Below are positions 57,454 to 64,000 of a DNA stretch of 64,000 bases, piece by piece. A program made the position numbers and the translations under genes. The notes below the pieces were generated by a model. It saw only the letters and a program-made list of their open reading frames with translations. It had not been told where the DNA came from and ran no database searches. The stretch comes from Aureococcus anophagefferens. Lineage: Eukaryota; Sar; Pelagophyceae; Pelagomonadales; Pelagomonadaceae. The stretch is from the NCBI RefSeq assembly GCF_000186865.1, contig NW_008705574.1, positions 134,282-198,281 of the forward strand, written 5' to 3'. How positions within the stretch are numbered: position 1 is the first letter of the stretch; every line of letters starts with the position of its first letter.

Positions 57454-58332
57454 CTTCTCGCGGCGCTCTGCGCCATCTTGCTGGTCGCGCTGCTGGTCGC
57501 GCTGAAGAAAAAGCGCCAACCGGTAAGCGCTGACGCGCCGGCGCCGGCGCCGACGCCGCCGCCGCCGAGACAGGAAGAAGCAACGCCTCCGGCACCGGAG
57601 GACGAGGAGCCGGAGCCGGCGCGGGACACCTGCCCCGTCTGCACGAAGGCCCTGCCGACGAGCTCGGCGTCGTGCTTCTTCGAGGTCTGCTGCAGCAAGG
57701 TCGTCCGCAGAGAGTGCTCGTCGGGCCGCAACGAAGCGAAGACGTGCAAGCTCTGCGGCGCGCCGGCGGCCAAAGACCTCGACGAGTACCTCGAGCGGCT
57801 CGACGCGCGCGTCGCCGAGGGCAACGCGCAGGCCCAAACTTTGAAAGCCAGCCGCGTGAGCGACGACGACCCGGCGGAGGCCGCGCGCCTCTTCCGTTTG
57901 GCGGCCGACCAGGGGCTGCCCGCGGCGCGGTCGCACCTCGGCCGCTGCTACCTCGAGGGGCGCGGCGTCGACCAAGACGCCCGCGAGGCCGTCAACCTCT
58001 GGCAGCTGGCCGCGGACGCGGGCGACGCCACGGCGCAGTCGTCGCTCGCGTACCTCCTCTTCATTGGGCAAGTCGTCGCCAGGGACCAGGTCCGCGCGGC
58101 GAAGTACTGGACGCGCGCGGCGGAGCAGGAGGAGGTCTCGGCCATGTACCTGCTAGGCACGTGCTATGCCAACGGCACAGGGGTCAAGAAGGACTTGGAC
58201 GAGGCGAGCGCCTGGCTGCTCAAGGCGGCCAAGGCCGGCAGCGACGACGCCAAGGCGGCCTACGCGGACGTCCTCGCGGCCATCAAGGCGGGGCCGGCGA
58301 AGCCCGAGGCGCGGACGACGCACCTCGCCTAG
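57439..58332 (+). CDS. Membrane-anchored Sel1-repeat protein with cysteine-rich motif
   Basis: Two hundred ninety-seven residues. A hydrophobic N-terminus (LTLLLAALCAILLVALLVAL) ends in KKKR, consistent with a signal anchor facing the cytosol. A proline/glutamate linker precedes a zinc-finger-like region (TCPVCTKALP ... CKLCGAP). From about 120 onwards four Sel1-like repeats are seen (AARLFRLAADQGLPAARSHLGRCYLEGRGV, AVNLWQLAADAGDATAQSSLAYLL, AAKYWTRAAEQEEVSAMYLLGTCYANGTGV, ASAWLLKAAKAGSDDAKAAYADVL). Sel1 solenoids scaffold complexes such as ER-associated degradation. The RING-like motif could add ubiquitin ligase activity, which is unproven. Confidence 0.82.
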   Translation: MGLTLLLAALCAILLVALLVALKKKRQPVSADAPAPAPTPPPPRQEEATPPAPEDEEPEPARDTCPVCTKALPTSSASCFFEVCCSKVVRRECSSGRNEAKTCKLCGAPAAKDLDEYLERLDARVAEGNAQAQTLKASRVSDDDPAEAARLFRLAADQGLPAARSHLGRCYLEGRGVDQDAREAVNLWQLAADAGDATAQSSLAYLLFIGQVVARDQVRAAKYWTRAAEQEEVSAMYLLGTCYANGTGVKKDLDEASAWLLKAAKAGSDDAKAAYADVLAAIKAGPAKPEARTTHLA

Positions 58333-58450
58333 GCTAGAGGCGTATTAGCATTGAGCACGATGTCATGTTGAAGTCATTGAAGTCGTGCTTGCCGCAAGGC
58401 TCTGCAATGGCGCCTCGCTTTGCGGCTCTCAAGGCATGGTCGCATGAGAA

Positions 58451-59539
58451 ATGAGGCGCGCTGCCATGCTCTGCGCAGCATTTATCCGCAGCACGAATGC
58501 CCTCAGCACTAGTGCCAAATGCCACGCGCGGCGCGGCCTCGCAGCGCGCCCGCGGCGGCGCGCGATCGTCGTCCAGGGCCATCCGCGCAACGCCTTCGCC
58601 GGCTCCTACGACTTCGACGCCCTGGTCGCCAGCAATCCGCGGCTCTCCGCGCACGTCATCGCGGCGGCGGACGCCATCGGCCGGCGCGACACGGTCGACT
58701 GGGGCGACCCGCGCGCCGTCCTCGAGCTCAACCGCGCGCTCCTCGCGAGCGACTACGGCGTCGGGGACTGGTCGCTGCCGCCGCGGTCGCTCTGCCCGCC
58801 CGTGCCGTCGCGCGCGGACTACGTGCACCACGTCGCCGACGTGCTCGCGACGAGCGGCGGCCTCGCGGCGCCGCCGGCGGACGTCGTGGGCCTCGACGTC
58901 GGGACGGGCGCGTCGCTGATCTACCCGCTGCTCGGCCACGGCGCCTACGGCTGGCGGTTCGTCGCGAGCGACGTCGACGCGGCGTCCTGCGCGCACGCGA
59001 AAAACCTCGCGGAGCGCAACGGCCTGGCGGACCGCGTCCGCGTCCGCCGCCAGCCCAATCCAGCCGCGTGCTTCGAGCGCGTGCTCGACGGCCCGGTCGA
59101 CTTCACGATGTGCAACCCGCCGTTTTACGAGAGTCGCGACGCCTTCGAGGCGGAGAACGCGCGCAAGCGGCGCCAGCTCGCCAAGGCCTCGAAGAAGCGG
59201 AACCCGACCTACGTCGCGTCCGCCGGCAACGAAGAGGGCTCGGACAACTTCGGCGGCGGCGACTCGGAGCTCTGGACGCCCGGCGGCGAGCGCCGCTTCG
59301 TCTCGGACATGATCGCGGAGAGCGCGCGCTTCCGGGATTCCTGCCTCTGGTTCTCGTCGCTCGTCTCGCGGCAGAAGCTGCTCCCCGTCCTCGAGGGGGC
59401 GCTCAAGCGGCTCCGCGTCAAGGACACGACCGTCGTCGCGACGGGCCGCGGCCAAAAGACGGCGACGCTCCTCTTCTGGAGCTTCAAGACGCGCGCCGAG
59501 CAGCGCGCCTGGGCGCGCGACCGGGGCTGGGGTACATAG
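58451..59539 (+). CDS. METTL16/RlmF-type RNA adenine-N6 methyltransferase
   Basis: Three hundred sixty-two residues. The SAM-binding motif VVGLDVGTGASLIYPLLG and the catalytic FTMCNPPFYES are hallmarks of the family that methylates an adenine in U6 snRNA and MAT2A mRNA (METTL16) or in 23S rRNA (RlmF). The strand FVASDVDAASCAHAKNLAERN follows motif I, and SCLWFSSLVSRQKLLPVLEGAL is the conserved C-terminal segment. The N-terminus (MRRAAMLCAAFIRSTNALSTSAKCHARRG) looks like a targeting peptide, so an organellar RlmF-like role is possible. No vertebrate-type C-terminal VCR domains. Its stop is six bases from that of the next, convergent gene. Confidence 0.88.
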   Translation: MRRAAMLCAAFIRSTNALSTSAKCHARRGLAARPRRRAIVVQGHPRNAFAGSYDFDALVASNPRLSAHVIAAADAIGRRDTVDWGDPRAVLELNRALLASDYGVGDWSLPPRSLCPPVPSRADYVHHVADVLATSGGLAAPPADVVGLDVGTGASLIYPLLGHGAYGWRFVASDVDAASCAHAKNLAERNGLADRVRVRRQPNPAACFERVLDGPVDFTMCNPPFYESRDAFEAENARKRRQLAKASKKRNPTYVASAGNEEGSDNFGGGDSELWTPGGERRFVSDMIAESARFRDSCLWFSSLVSRQKLLPVLEGALKRLRVKDTTVVATGRGQKTATLLFWSFKTRAEQRAWARDRGWGT

Positions 59540-59545
59540 GAACCA

Positions 59546-60379
59546 TTATCGAGGCACGCCGCCCGCGGGCGTCCAGAGCAGGAGGCCCGCGGCGAGGAGC
59601 TCGACGGGGTGGTCGTCCGCAAGCGCGCGCGCGCTCAATCGGAACGCGGCGTCCGTGTCGCGCGCGCCCTCGCGCCGCGAACTCTTCCAGGCATCGGTCC
59701 ACGCCTCGAAAAAGCCATAAACCCCGTGGCCGCGCTTGAAGTGCCAGCGCAGGTCCCGGGGCAGGTAGGGCCGCAGAGCCATCGGCGCGAAGCCGTTGCC
59801 GCGCTCCGGATCGATGGCGAAGAGCAGCGCCTCGCGCTCCAGTCCGTCGTCGCCGCGCCGGAGCACGTGCGCCACGCCCGCGTCGCCCGCGCGGGAGCAG
59901 CTCCCCTCGACGAGCGGCGCGCCGCGCGCGAGGCCGCGGCCCAGGGCCTCCACGGCCGGCGCGACGTCGCTTTCGCGGTAGCCGCTCCGGAAGACGTTCA
60001 TCGCGCGCGCGCCGACGCAGCGCTCGCCGGCGCGCAGCGGCAGCGCGAAGCGGCCGTCGGTCTGGCGGACCTCGACATTTTGGTAGCCGGCGACGCTCGC
60101 GCGCGCGGTGTCCGCGCGCTTGCCGTCGGCCTCGAGGCCGAGCACGAGCGGCGGCGCGTCCTCGTCGGCGAGCGCCGCCGCGAGCTCGAGCGTCGTCGAC
60201 GCCGTGTCGCCGACGCCTACGTCGCAGAAGACGGGCGTGCCCTCGCCGCCGGCGAAGAGCGCGTCGCGCTCCCGCAGCAGCAAGTAGTCGTCGACGAACT
60301 TCAGGCGTCCGGGCGCCGTGCGTCCCGAGTAGGCTGCTGCGACTGCGCAGCTTGCGAGAGCGCGCAGTAAGGCGCTCAT
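59546..60379 (-). CDS. SAM-dependent methyltransferase-like protein with N-terminal leader
   Basis: Two hundred seventy-seven residues from the ATG at 60379. A short hydrophobic leader (MSALLRALASCAVAAAYSG) suggests secretion or plastid import. The Rossmann-type motif FCDVGVGDTASTTLELAAAL is followed by PLVLGLEADGKRADTARASV (acidic residue for the ribose) and QNVEVRQTDGRF. Thereafter RAMNVFRSGYRESD and RGAPLVEGSCSRAG occupy the positions of motifs IV and V. The end has LRWHFKRGHGVYGFFEAW. Substrate unknown. It is convergent with the METTL16-like gene and divergent from the Cache-sensor gene. Confidence 0.7.
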   Translation of the reverse strand: MSALLRALASCAVAAAYSGRTAPGRLKFVDDYLLLRERDALFAGGEGTPVFCDVGVGDTASTTLELAAALADEDAPPLVLGLEADGKRADTARASVAGYQNVEVRQTDGRFALPLRAGERCVGARAMNVFRSGYRESDVAPAVEALGRGLARGAPLVEGSCSRAGDAGVAHVLRRGDDGLEREALLFAIDPERGNGFAPMALRPYLPRDLRWHFKRGHGVYGFFEAWTDAWKSSRREGARDTDAAFRLSARALADDHPVELLAAGLLLWTPAGGVPR

Positions 60380-60524
60380 TGGGCTGCGGCTTTTGCCATA
60401 AGCTTTGCCATAAGCTTTTGGCGCAGGTCGACGATGAAGCATCATTGCACTTGCGCCAGTTTCGGGCAGCCGATCGAGGACTCATCTCCCAAACTCATTG
60501 CTGCTGCGCCGCGGCAGCTCCGCG

Positions 60525-63500
60525 ATGCGGCGCGCAGCCCTCGTCGCCGTCGCGGCCTTGGCGGCCCGGCCCGCCGCCGCCGACGCGCCGGCGCGCTACG
60601 GCTTCTCGACGGAGATCGCGACGCTGCTGGAGCTGAGCCTCTTCCAGAGCCTGGCGGAGCACCAGACGAACTCGGCCATCCTCTCCGGCGCCTTCGACAC
60701 GGCCTGGCTCTACAACGGCACGCTCCTGCTCGAGGACGTGCGCGCGCTGCTCTACACGGAGCTGCTGGCGTCGTCGAGCGACGTCTACTTCATCTACTCC
60801 GGGTTCACGAACGGCGCGTTCATCGGCTACTACAACGAGGGCGTCGTCCTCGCGGCGGGCGGCGGCCGCGCCATCGGCTGGATCGACGACGAGAACAGCA
60901 CGTGCCCGGACTGGGGCATCGACGAGCAGTGCCGCGCCTACTACGCCATCGAGCCCGTCACGGGCCACCGGAGGGACCAGCTCAGCGCCATCGCCTACGA
61001 CCCGCGGCAGCGCGGCTGGTACAAGACGCTCGTCGCGCTGCAGGGCGACGGCGCGACGGCCGTGTCCTCGTGGAGCTCCATCTTCCGCGACTCGACGCTG
61101 TCGGCGACGCAGTACCACCCGCCGGGCAACGCCAGCTACCCGTCGACGGACCACTCCATGGCGCTCTGCTCGTCGCTCCTCTCCGCGCGGGGCGCCTTCC
61201 AGGGCGTCGGCTGCACGGCGCTGCTCCTCGACGTGCTCGACCGCGGCTTCCGGACCGTGCTCGCCGACTACGACGACGACGACGTGCTCGCCTACGTGCG
61301 CGAGCGGCCGACGGGGCGCGTCGTGCTGAGCTCCATCCGGAACTCGACGCAGCTCTGGGACCCGACGTACGTGGGGTCGAAGCCGCCGGCGCTCTTCTAC
61401 GACGGCGCGGATCATCCCGTCGCGCTGATCAATCGGTCCGTCGCCTACCTCGACGCGCTGAATTTGTGGAGAAACGACACGGTGGTCCACGACGCGGACG
61501 CGGGCTATTTCTACGAGACGATTCGCGTCACGGACGACTACTTGGACTGGAGCCTCGTCGTGGTGCAGGCGGCGCGGTGCCCCGAGGCCTACTACACGGT
61601 CTTAGACGACGGCGCTTTTTACGGGTCCTGCCAGGCCTGCGTCGACGGCGCGACGACCGTCGAGGGCGCGGCGACGAGCTGCGACCTCTGCGTCACGGGC
61701 AGCTACCGCGACGACGAGACCGGCGAGTGCTTGGCGTGCCCGTCCGAGGGCTTCGAGTGCGAGACGACGGACGTCACGCTGAGCGCGCTCCCGCTGGAAG
61801 CGGGGTTCATGCGCATGCACGGCCGGTCCACGGAGGCCCTCAGGTGCGTCGGCGGCGACGAGGCGTGCCCCGGCGGGCCGACGGTGGGGTGCGCGGAGGA
61901 GGACTACGAGCCCGACGGCCCCTACTGCTCCGTCTGCAAGCGCGGCTCCTACCTCAACGACGCGGGCCACTGCCACGCCTGCGGTAAATCCCTCGGCGCG
62001 CGGACGGCCGTGGGCCTCGCGGTGTCCTGCGCCGCCCTCGTCCTCCTGGGGCGCTACCTCTCGTCGCTGGGCTCCGACGCGGCGGCGACGAAGCGCGCCG
62101 TCGCGACGGGGCGGCTCATGAACAAGCTCAAGTCCAAGTGGCGCATCATGTTCGTCGCGTTCCAGATCGTCTACTCGCAGCCCGCGCTGCTGCCGGACGT
62201 GTCGCTGCCGTCGGTCCTGGAAAAGCAGTACCACGCGCTCGACGTCGTCTCGCTGGACTTTGGCGCCCTCTTTCCCTTCCGCTGTAGTGGCGGCGACTAC
62301 TACACGGGCCTGCTCTTCGCGACGCTCGCGCCGATCGTTTTTGTAGCGGCGGTCTCCGGGGCCACGTGGCTCCGGTCGCTCCTCTCCGACCGCGTCGCCG
62401 ACGGGGACGTCAAGGTCGCGACGGCCACCGTCGGCGTGCTCGTCACCTACGTCGTGCTCCCCGCCGTGACGACGGAGATTTTAGCGATCTACGACTGCGA
62501 GGCGCTCGACGGCCGCGACGGCGACGGCGCGACGCCCTACATGCGCCACGACTACAGCGTGCGCTGCGAGGGCTGGACCTACGCCTGCTACCGCGCCTAC
62601 GCGACGCTCATGATCCTCGTCTGGCCCCTGGGCGTGCCCCTGCTCTACTTCGCGCTCCTCTACCGGCGGCGCCGCGACATCGACCCGCCCGTGAGCGTCG
62701 CCCCTACGGACGAGAAGCGGCGCCGCGCGTCGATGACGCGGAGCGCGGCGGGCGACGTGCACCGCGTCTACGGCCGGGCGTCGGCCGACGAGGGGCGCAT
62801 GCTCGACGAGGACAGGCTCGCGCTGCAGATCCGGACGCGCGGCGCGAACCCGGACGTCCGCCACCTCACGCTGCTCTTCGCGCCCTACGAGCCGCCGCGG
62901 TGGTGGTGGGAGGTCATGGAGATCGCCCGGCGCCTGCTGTCGACGTCGTTCTTGCTGCTCTTCCACGGCTCGAAGACGCGCATCTTCTTCGCGGTCGTCG
63001 TGTCACTCGCGTCGATCAAGCTCTACAGCACGTACGCGCCGTTCATCTCCGACTCCGACGACCTGCTGGCGGAGTCGCTCCAGTGGCTCGTGACGCTGAA
63101 CCTGCTCTGCCTGCTGATGATCGAGACCGCGGGCACGGACGCGCCCGTGGCCTACGCGTCGATCGCGCTGCAGGTCGCGGCGCTTTTGGGGTCGTTGGCC
63201 TTGGTCCGCGCGGACCTCGCGCGCGAGCGGCGGCTGCTGAACCAGGCCATGGGCGAGTTCGCCGAGGAGATGAGCCACGCGCGGGAGAAGATGCACGAGC
63301 TCGAGGCGTCCGCGCGCCAGGGCCTCGACGCCGCGACGGAAAGCGTGCGGCATCGGGAAAAGTCGATCGAGCGCGCGCTCGCCGCGCTCCGCGTCGGCAG
63401 CGTCGCCGGCAAGCGGGAGCCACCGCCGGGGCTCGAGGTCGCGCCCCAGCCCCGGAGGACCGTCGACTTCGAGGCGCTCGTCGACGACGACGACGATTCG

Positions 63501-63665
63501 GATTCGGACGACGACCCCGCGCCGATCGTCGTCGGCGGCGTCGACGACGCGGCGGCGGGCGACGGCGTCGAGTGCGGCGCCTGCGGCCTCTTCCTGACGC
63601 CTGAGAAGGCCGTCGTCGACGCGCCGGAGCACTTTCCGGATCCCGACGAGGACCTCGAATTGTGA
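60525..63665 (+). CDS. Cache-domain membrane sensor with cysteine-rich and polytopic regions
   Basis: One thousand forty-six residues. A signal peptide (MRRAALVAVAALAARPAAA) precedes an extracellular sensor region containing YDPRQRGWYKTLVAL near residue 158, a Cache-domain signature. Cysteine-rich repeats of GCC2/GCC3 style follow at about 360-490 (CQACVDGATTVEGAATSCDLC, CSVCKRGSYLNDAGHCHACG). A block with about seven or more membrane spans runs from 495 to 890 (VGLAVSCAALVLLGRYL, YTGLLFATLAPIVFVAAV, LMILVWPLGVPLLYFALLY). Then come a coiled coil, an acidic stretch (DDDDDSDSDDD) and a CxxC near the end. A ligand-gated receptor or channel is likely. No kinase or cyclase output domain is present. 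Confidence 0.72.
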   Translation: MRRAALVAVAALAARPAAADAPARYGFSTEIATLLELSLFQSLAEHQTNSAILSGAFDTAWLYNGTLLLEDVRALLYTELLASSSDVYFIYSGFTNGAFIGYYNEGVVLAAGGGRAIGWIDDENSTCPDWGIDEQCRAYYAIEPVTGHRRDQLSAIAYDPRQRGWYKTLVALQGDGATAVSSWSSIFRDSTLSATQYHPPGNASYPSTDHSMALCSSLLSARGAFQGVGCTALLLDVLDRGFRTVLADYDDDDVLAYVRERPTGRVVLSSIRNSTQLWDPTYVGSKPPALFYDGADHPVALINRSVAYLDALNLWRNDTVVHDADAGYFYETIRVTDDYLDWSLVVVQAARCPEAYYTVLDDGAFYGSCQACVDGATTVEGAATSCDLCVTGSYRDDETGECLACPSEGFECETTDVTLSALPLEAGFMRMHGRSTEALRCVGGDEACPGGPTVGCAEEDYEPDGPYCSVCKRGSYLNDAGHCHACGKSLGARTAVGLAVSCAALVLLGRYLSSLGSDAAATKRAVATGRLMNKLKSKWRIMFVAFQIVYSQPALLPDVSLPSVLEKQYHALDVVSLDFGALFPFRCSGGDYYTGLLFATLAPIVFVAAVSGATWLRSLLSDRVADGDVKVATATVGVLVTYVVLPAVTTEILAIYDCEALDGRDGDGATPYMRHDYSVRCEGWTYACYRAYATLMILVWPLGVPLLYFALLYRRRRDIDPPVSVAPTDEKRRRASMTRSAAGDVHRVYGRASADEGRMLDEDRLALQIRTRGANPDVRHLTLLFAPYEPPRWWWEVMEIARRLLSTSFLLLFHGSKTRIFFAVVVSLASIKLYSTYAPFISDSDDLLAESLQWLVTLNLLCLLMIETAGTDAPVAYASIALQVAALLGSLALVRADLARERRLLNQAMGEFAEEMSHAREKMHELEASARQGLDAATESVRHREKSIERALAALRVGSVAGKREPPPGLEVAPQPRRTVDFEALVDDDDDSDSDDDPAPIVVGGVDDAAAGDGVECGACGLFLTPEKAVVDAPEHFPDPDEDLEL

Positions 63666-63720
63666 TTCTAACGTGGTTGAACTTGATGTTGAAGGGGCTG
63701 CTCGATCGAGGCTCTCCGTG

Positions 63721-64000
63721 ATGGCAGCCCTGGATGTCGACGACGAGCAAGACGAAATGAGCAAACTGATCGGGAGACGTGCGCAGGACCACTCGGCCCA
63801 GGAATACTCGGCCGAATCGATCGCGCGCGCCCTCGCGCTCCGCGTACGCCCGACGGACGTCTTCATCGCCACAGCACCAAAGACGGGCACGACCTGGCTC
63901 ACGATGATCTGCCACCAGCTGCGAACGGGCGGCGATTTGGATTTCGACGACATCTACCAGGTCGCGCCGTGGCCGCCGCTGAGCTGGGACCTGGGCATCG
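63721..64000 (+). CDS. Cytosolic sulfotransferase, N-terminal fragment (3' end outside window)
   Basis: Ninety-three residues are visible from the ATG at 63721; the gene continues past the window end. VRPTDVFIATAPKTGTTWLTMICHQLR contains the PAPS-binding loop PKTGTTW of SULT-type cytosolic sulfotransferases. No signal peptide precedes it, so the product should be cytosolic and sulfate small molecules. This is a different type from the secretory sulfotransferase at 19703-20490. Confidence 0.82.
   Translation, partial: MAALDVDDEQDEMSKLIGRRAQDHSAQEYSAESIARALALRVRPTDVFIATAPKTGTTWLTMICHQLRTGGDLDFDDIYQVAPWPPLSWDLGI

Noticed and set aside
1..64000. tRNA, rRNA or CRISPR loci
   Set aside because: I found no tRNA cloverleaf, rRNA core segment or repeat-spacer array by eye. 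A tRNA scan would be needed to exclude small ones.

Overview
This is a very GC-rich, gene-dense nuclear segment of a eukaryote. It carries about 37 protein-coding genes, most of them uninterrupted, with short intergenic spaces and mainly divergent or convergent neighbours. Eukaryotic markers include the proteasome beta-5 subunit, condensin subunit D2, a Na+/K+-ATPase-type pump, a soluble adenylyl cyclase and an RRM protein with short introns. Plastid-type signal plus transit leaders and several transposon-born introns point to a photosynthetic stramenopile, most likely a pelagophyte such as Aureococcus anophagefferens. That assignment is inference from gene content and intron type, not a database match.

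Layout. 0-10 kb: 3' end of an AAA+ ATPase, a membrane protein, and a large two-cyclase/NTPase gene holding a 50-N assembly gap. 10-20 kb: an unknown protein with a probable terminal intron, a small Cys-Cys protein, a small acidic protein, an aldo/keto reductase, an IscA/HesB Fe-S assembly protein, an F-box/kelch-like protein and an armadillo/ATP-grasp fusion. 20-30 kb: a secretory sulfotransferase, a TMEM53-like hydrolase, a cytosolic-5'-nucleotidase-III-like HAD enzyme, a plastid ChaN-like protein, a Na+/H+ exchanger with an N-terminal Kazal-like segment, a flavin amine oxidase, a small zinc-finger protein and an F-box-like protein. 30-41 kb: a hydrolase-ankyrin-LRR protein, a TLC membrane protein, an ankyrin-like protein, PSMB5, a plastid protein, an LRR protein, an L-type-lectin-like protein and a short-chain dehydrogenase. 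42-54 kb: a Na+/K+-ATPase alpha-type pump with a very large luminal or extracellular insertion, a secreted protein, a glycine-rich RRM protein and condensin D2. 54-64 kb: an SPX-HAD-kinase protein, a Sel1-repeat protein, a METTL16/RlmF methyltransferase, a second methyltransferase, a Cache-domain membrane sensor and the 5' end of a cytosolic sulfotransferase.

The most informative feature is a family of introner elements. Four copies share terminal inverted repeats beginning CTGTGTGGAAATCAA and each is flanked by an exact 8-bp target duplication. They lie at 32070-32272, 39462-39565, 54548-54750 and 56257-56459. A fifth, diverged relative lies at 3560-3751. Each sits inside a coding sequence, and splicing out the element plus one target copy restores the reading frame exactly. 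The element supplies the AG acceptor and the duplicated target supplies the GT or GC donor. One copy is inserted antisense and still works on paper. One gene (SPX-HAD-kinase) has two copies in opposite orientations. Alongside these, the ordinary introns show many GC donors, often GCGCG.

The genes do not form an operon-like pathway; this is a slice of a compact chromosome. Functional themes that recur are signalling (cAMP synthesis, inositol-phosphate sensing, Cache sensing), ion transport (NHE, Na+/K+ pump), sulfation and plastid or organelle proteins.
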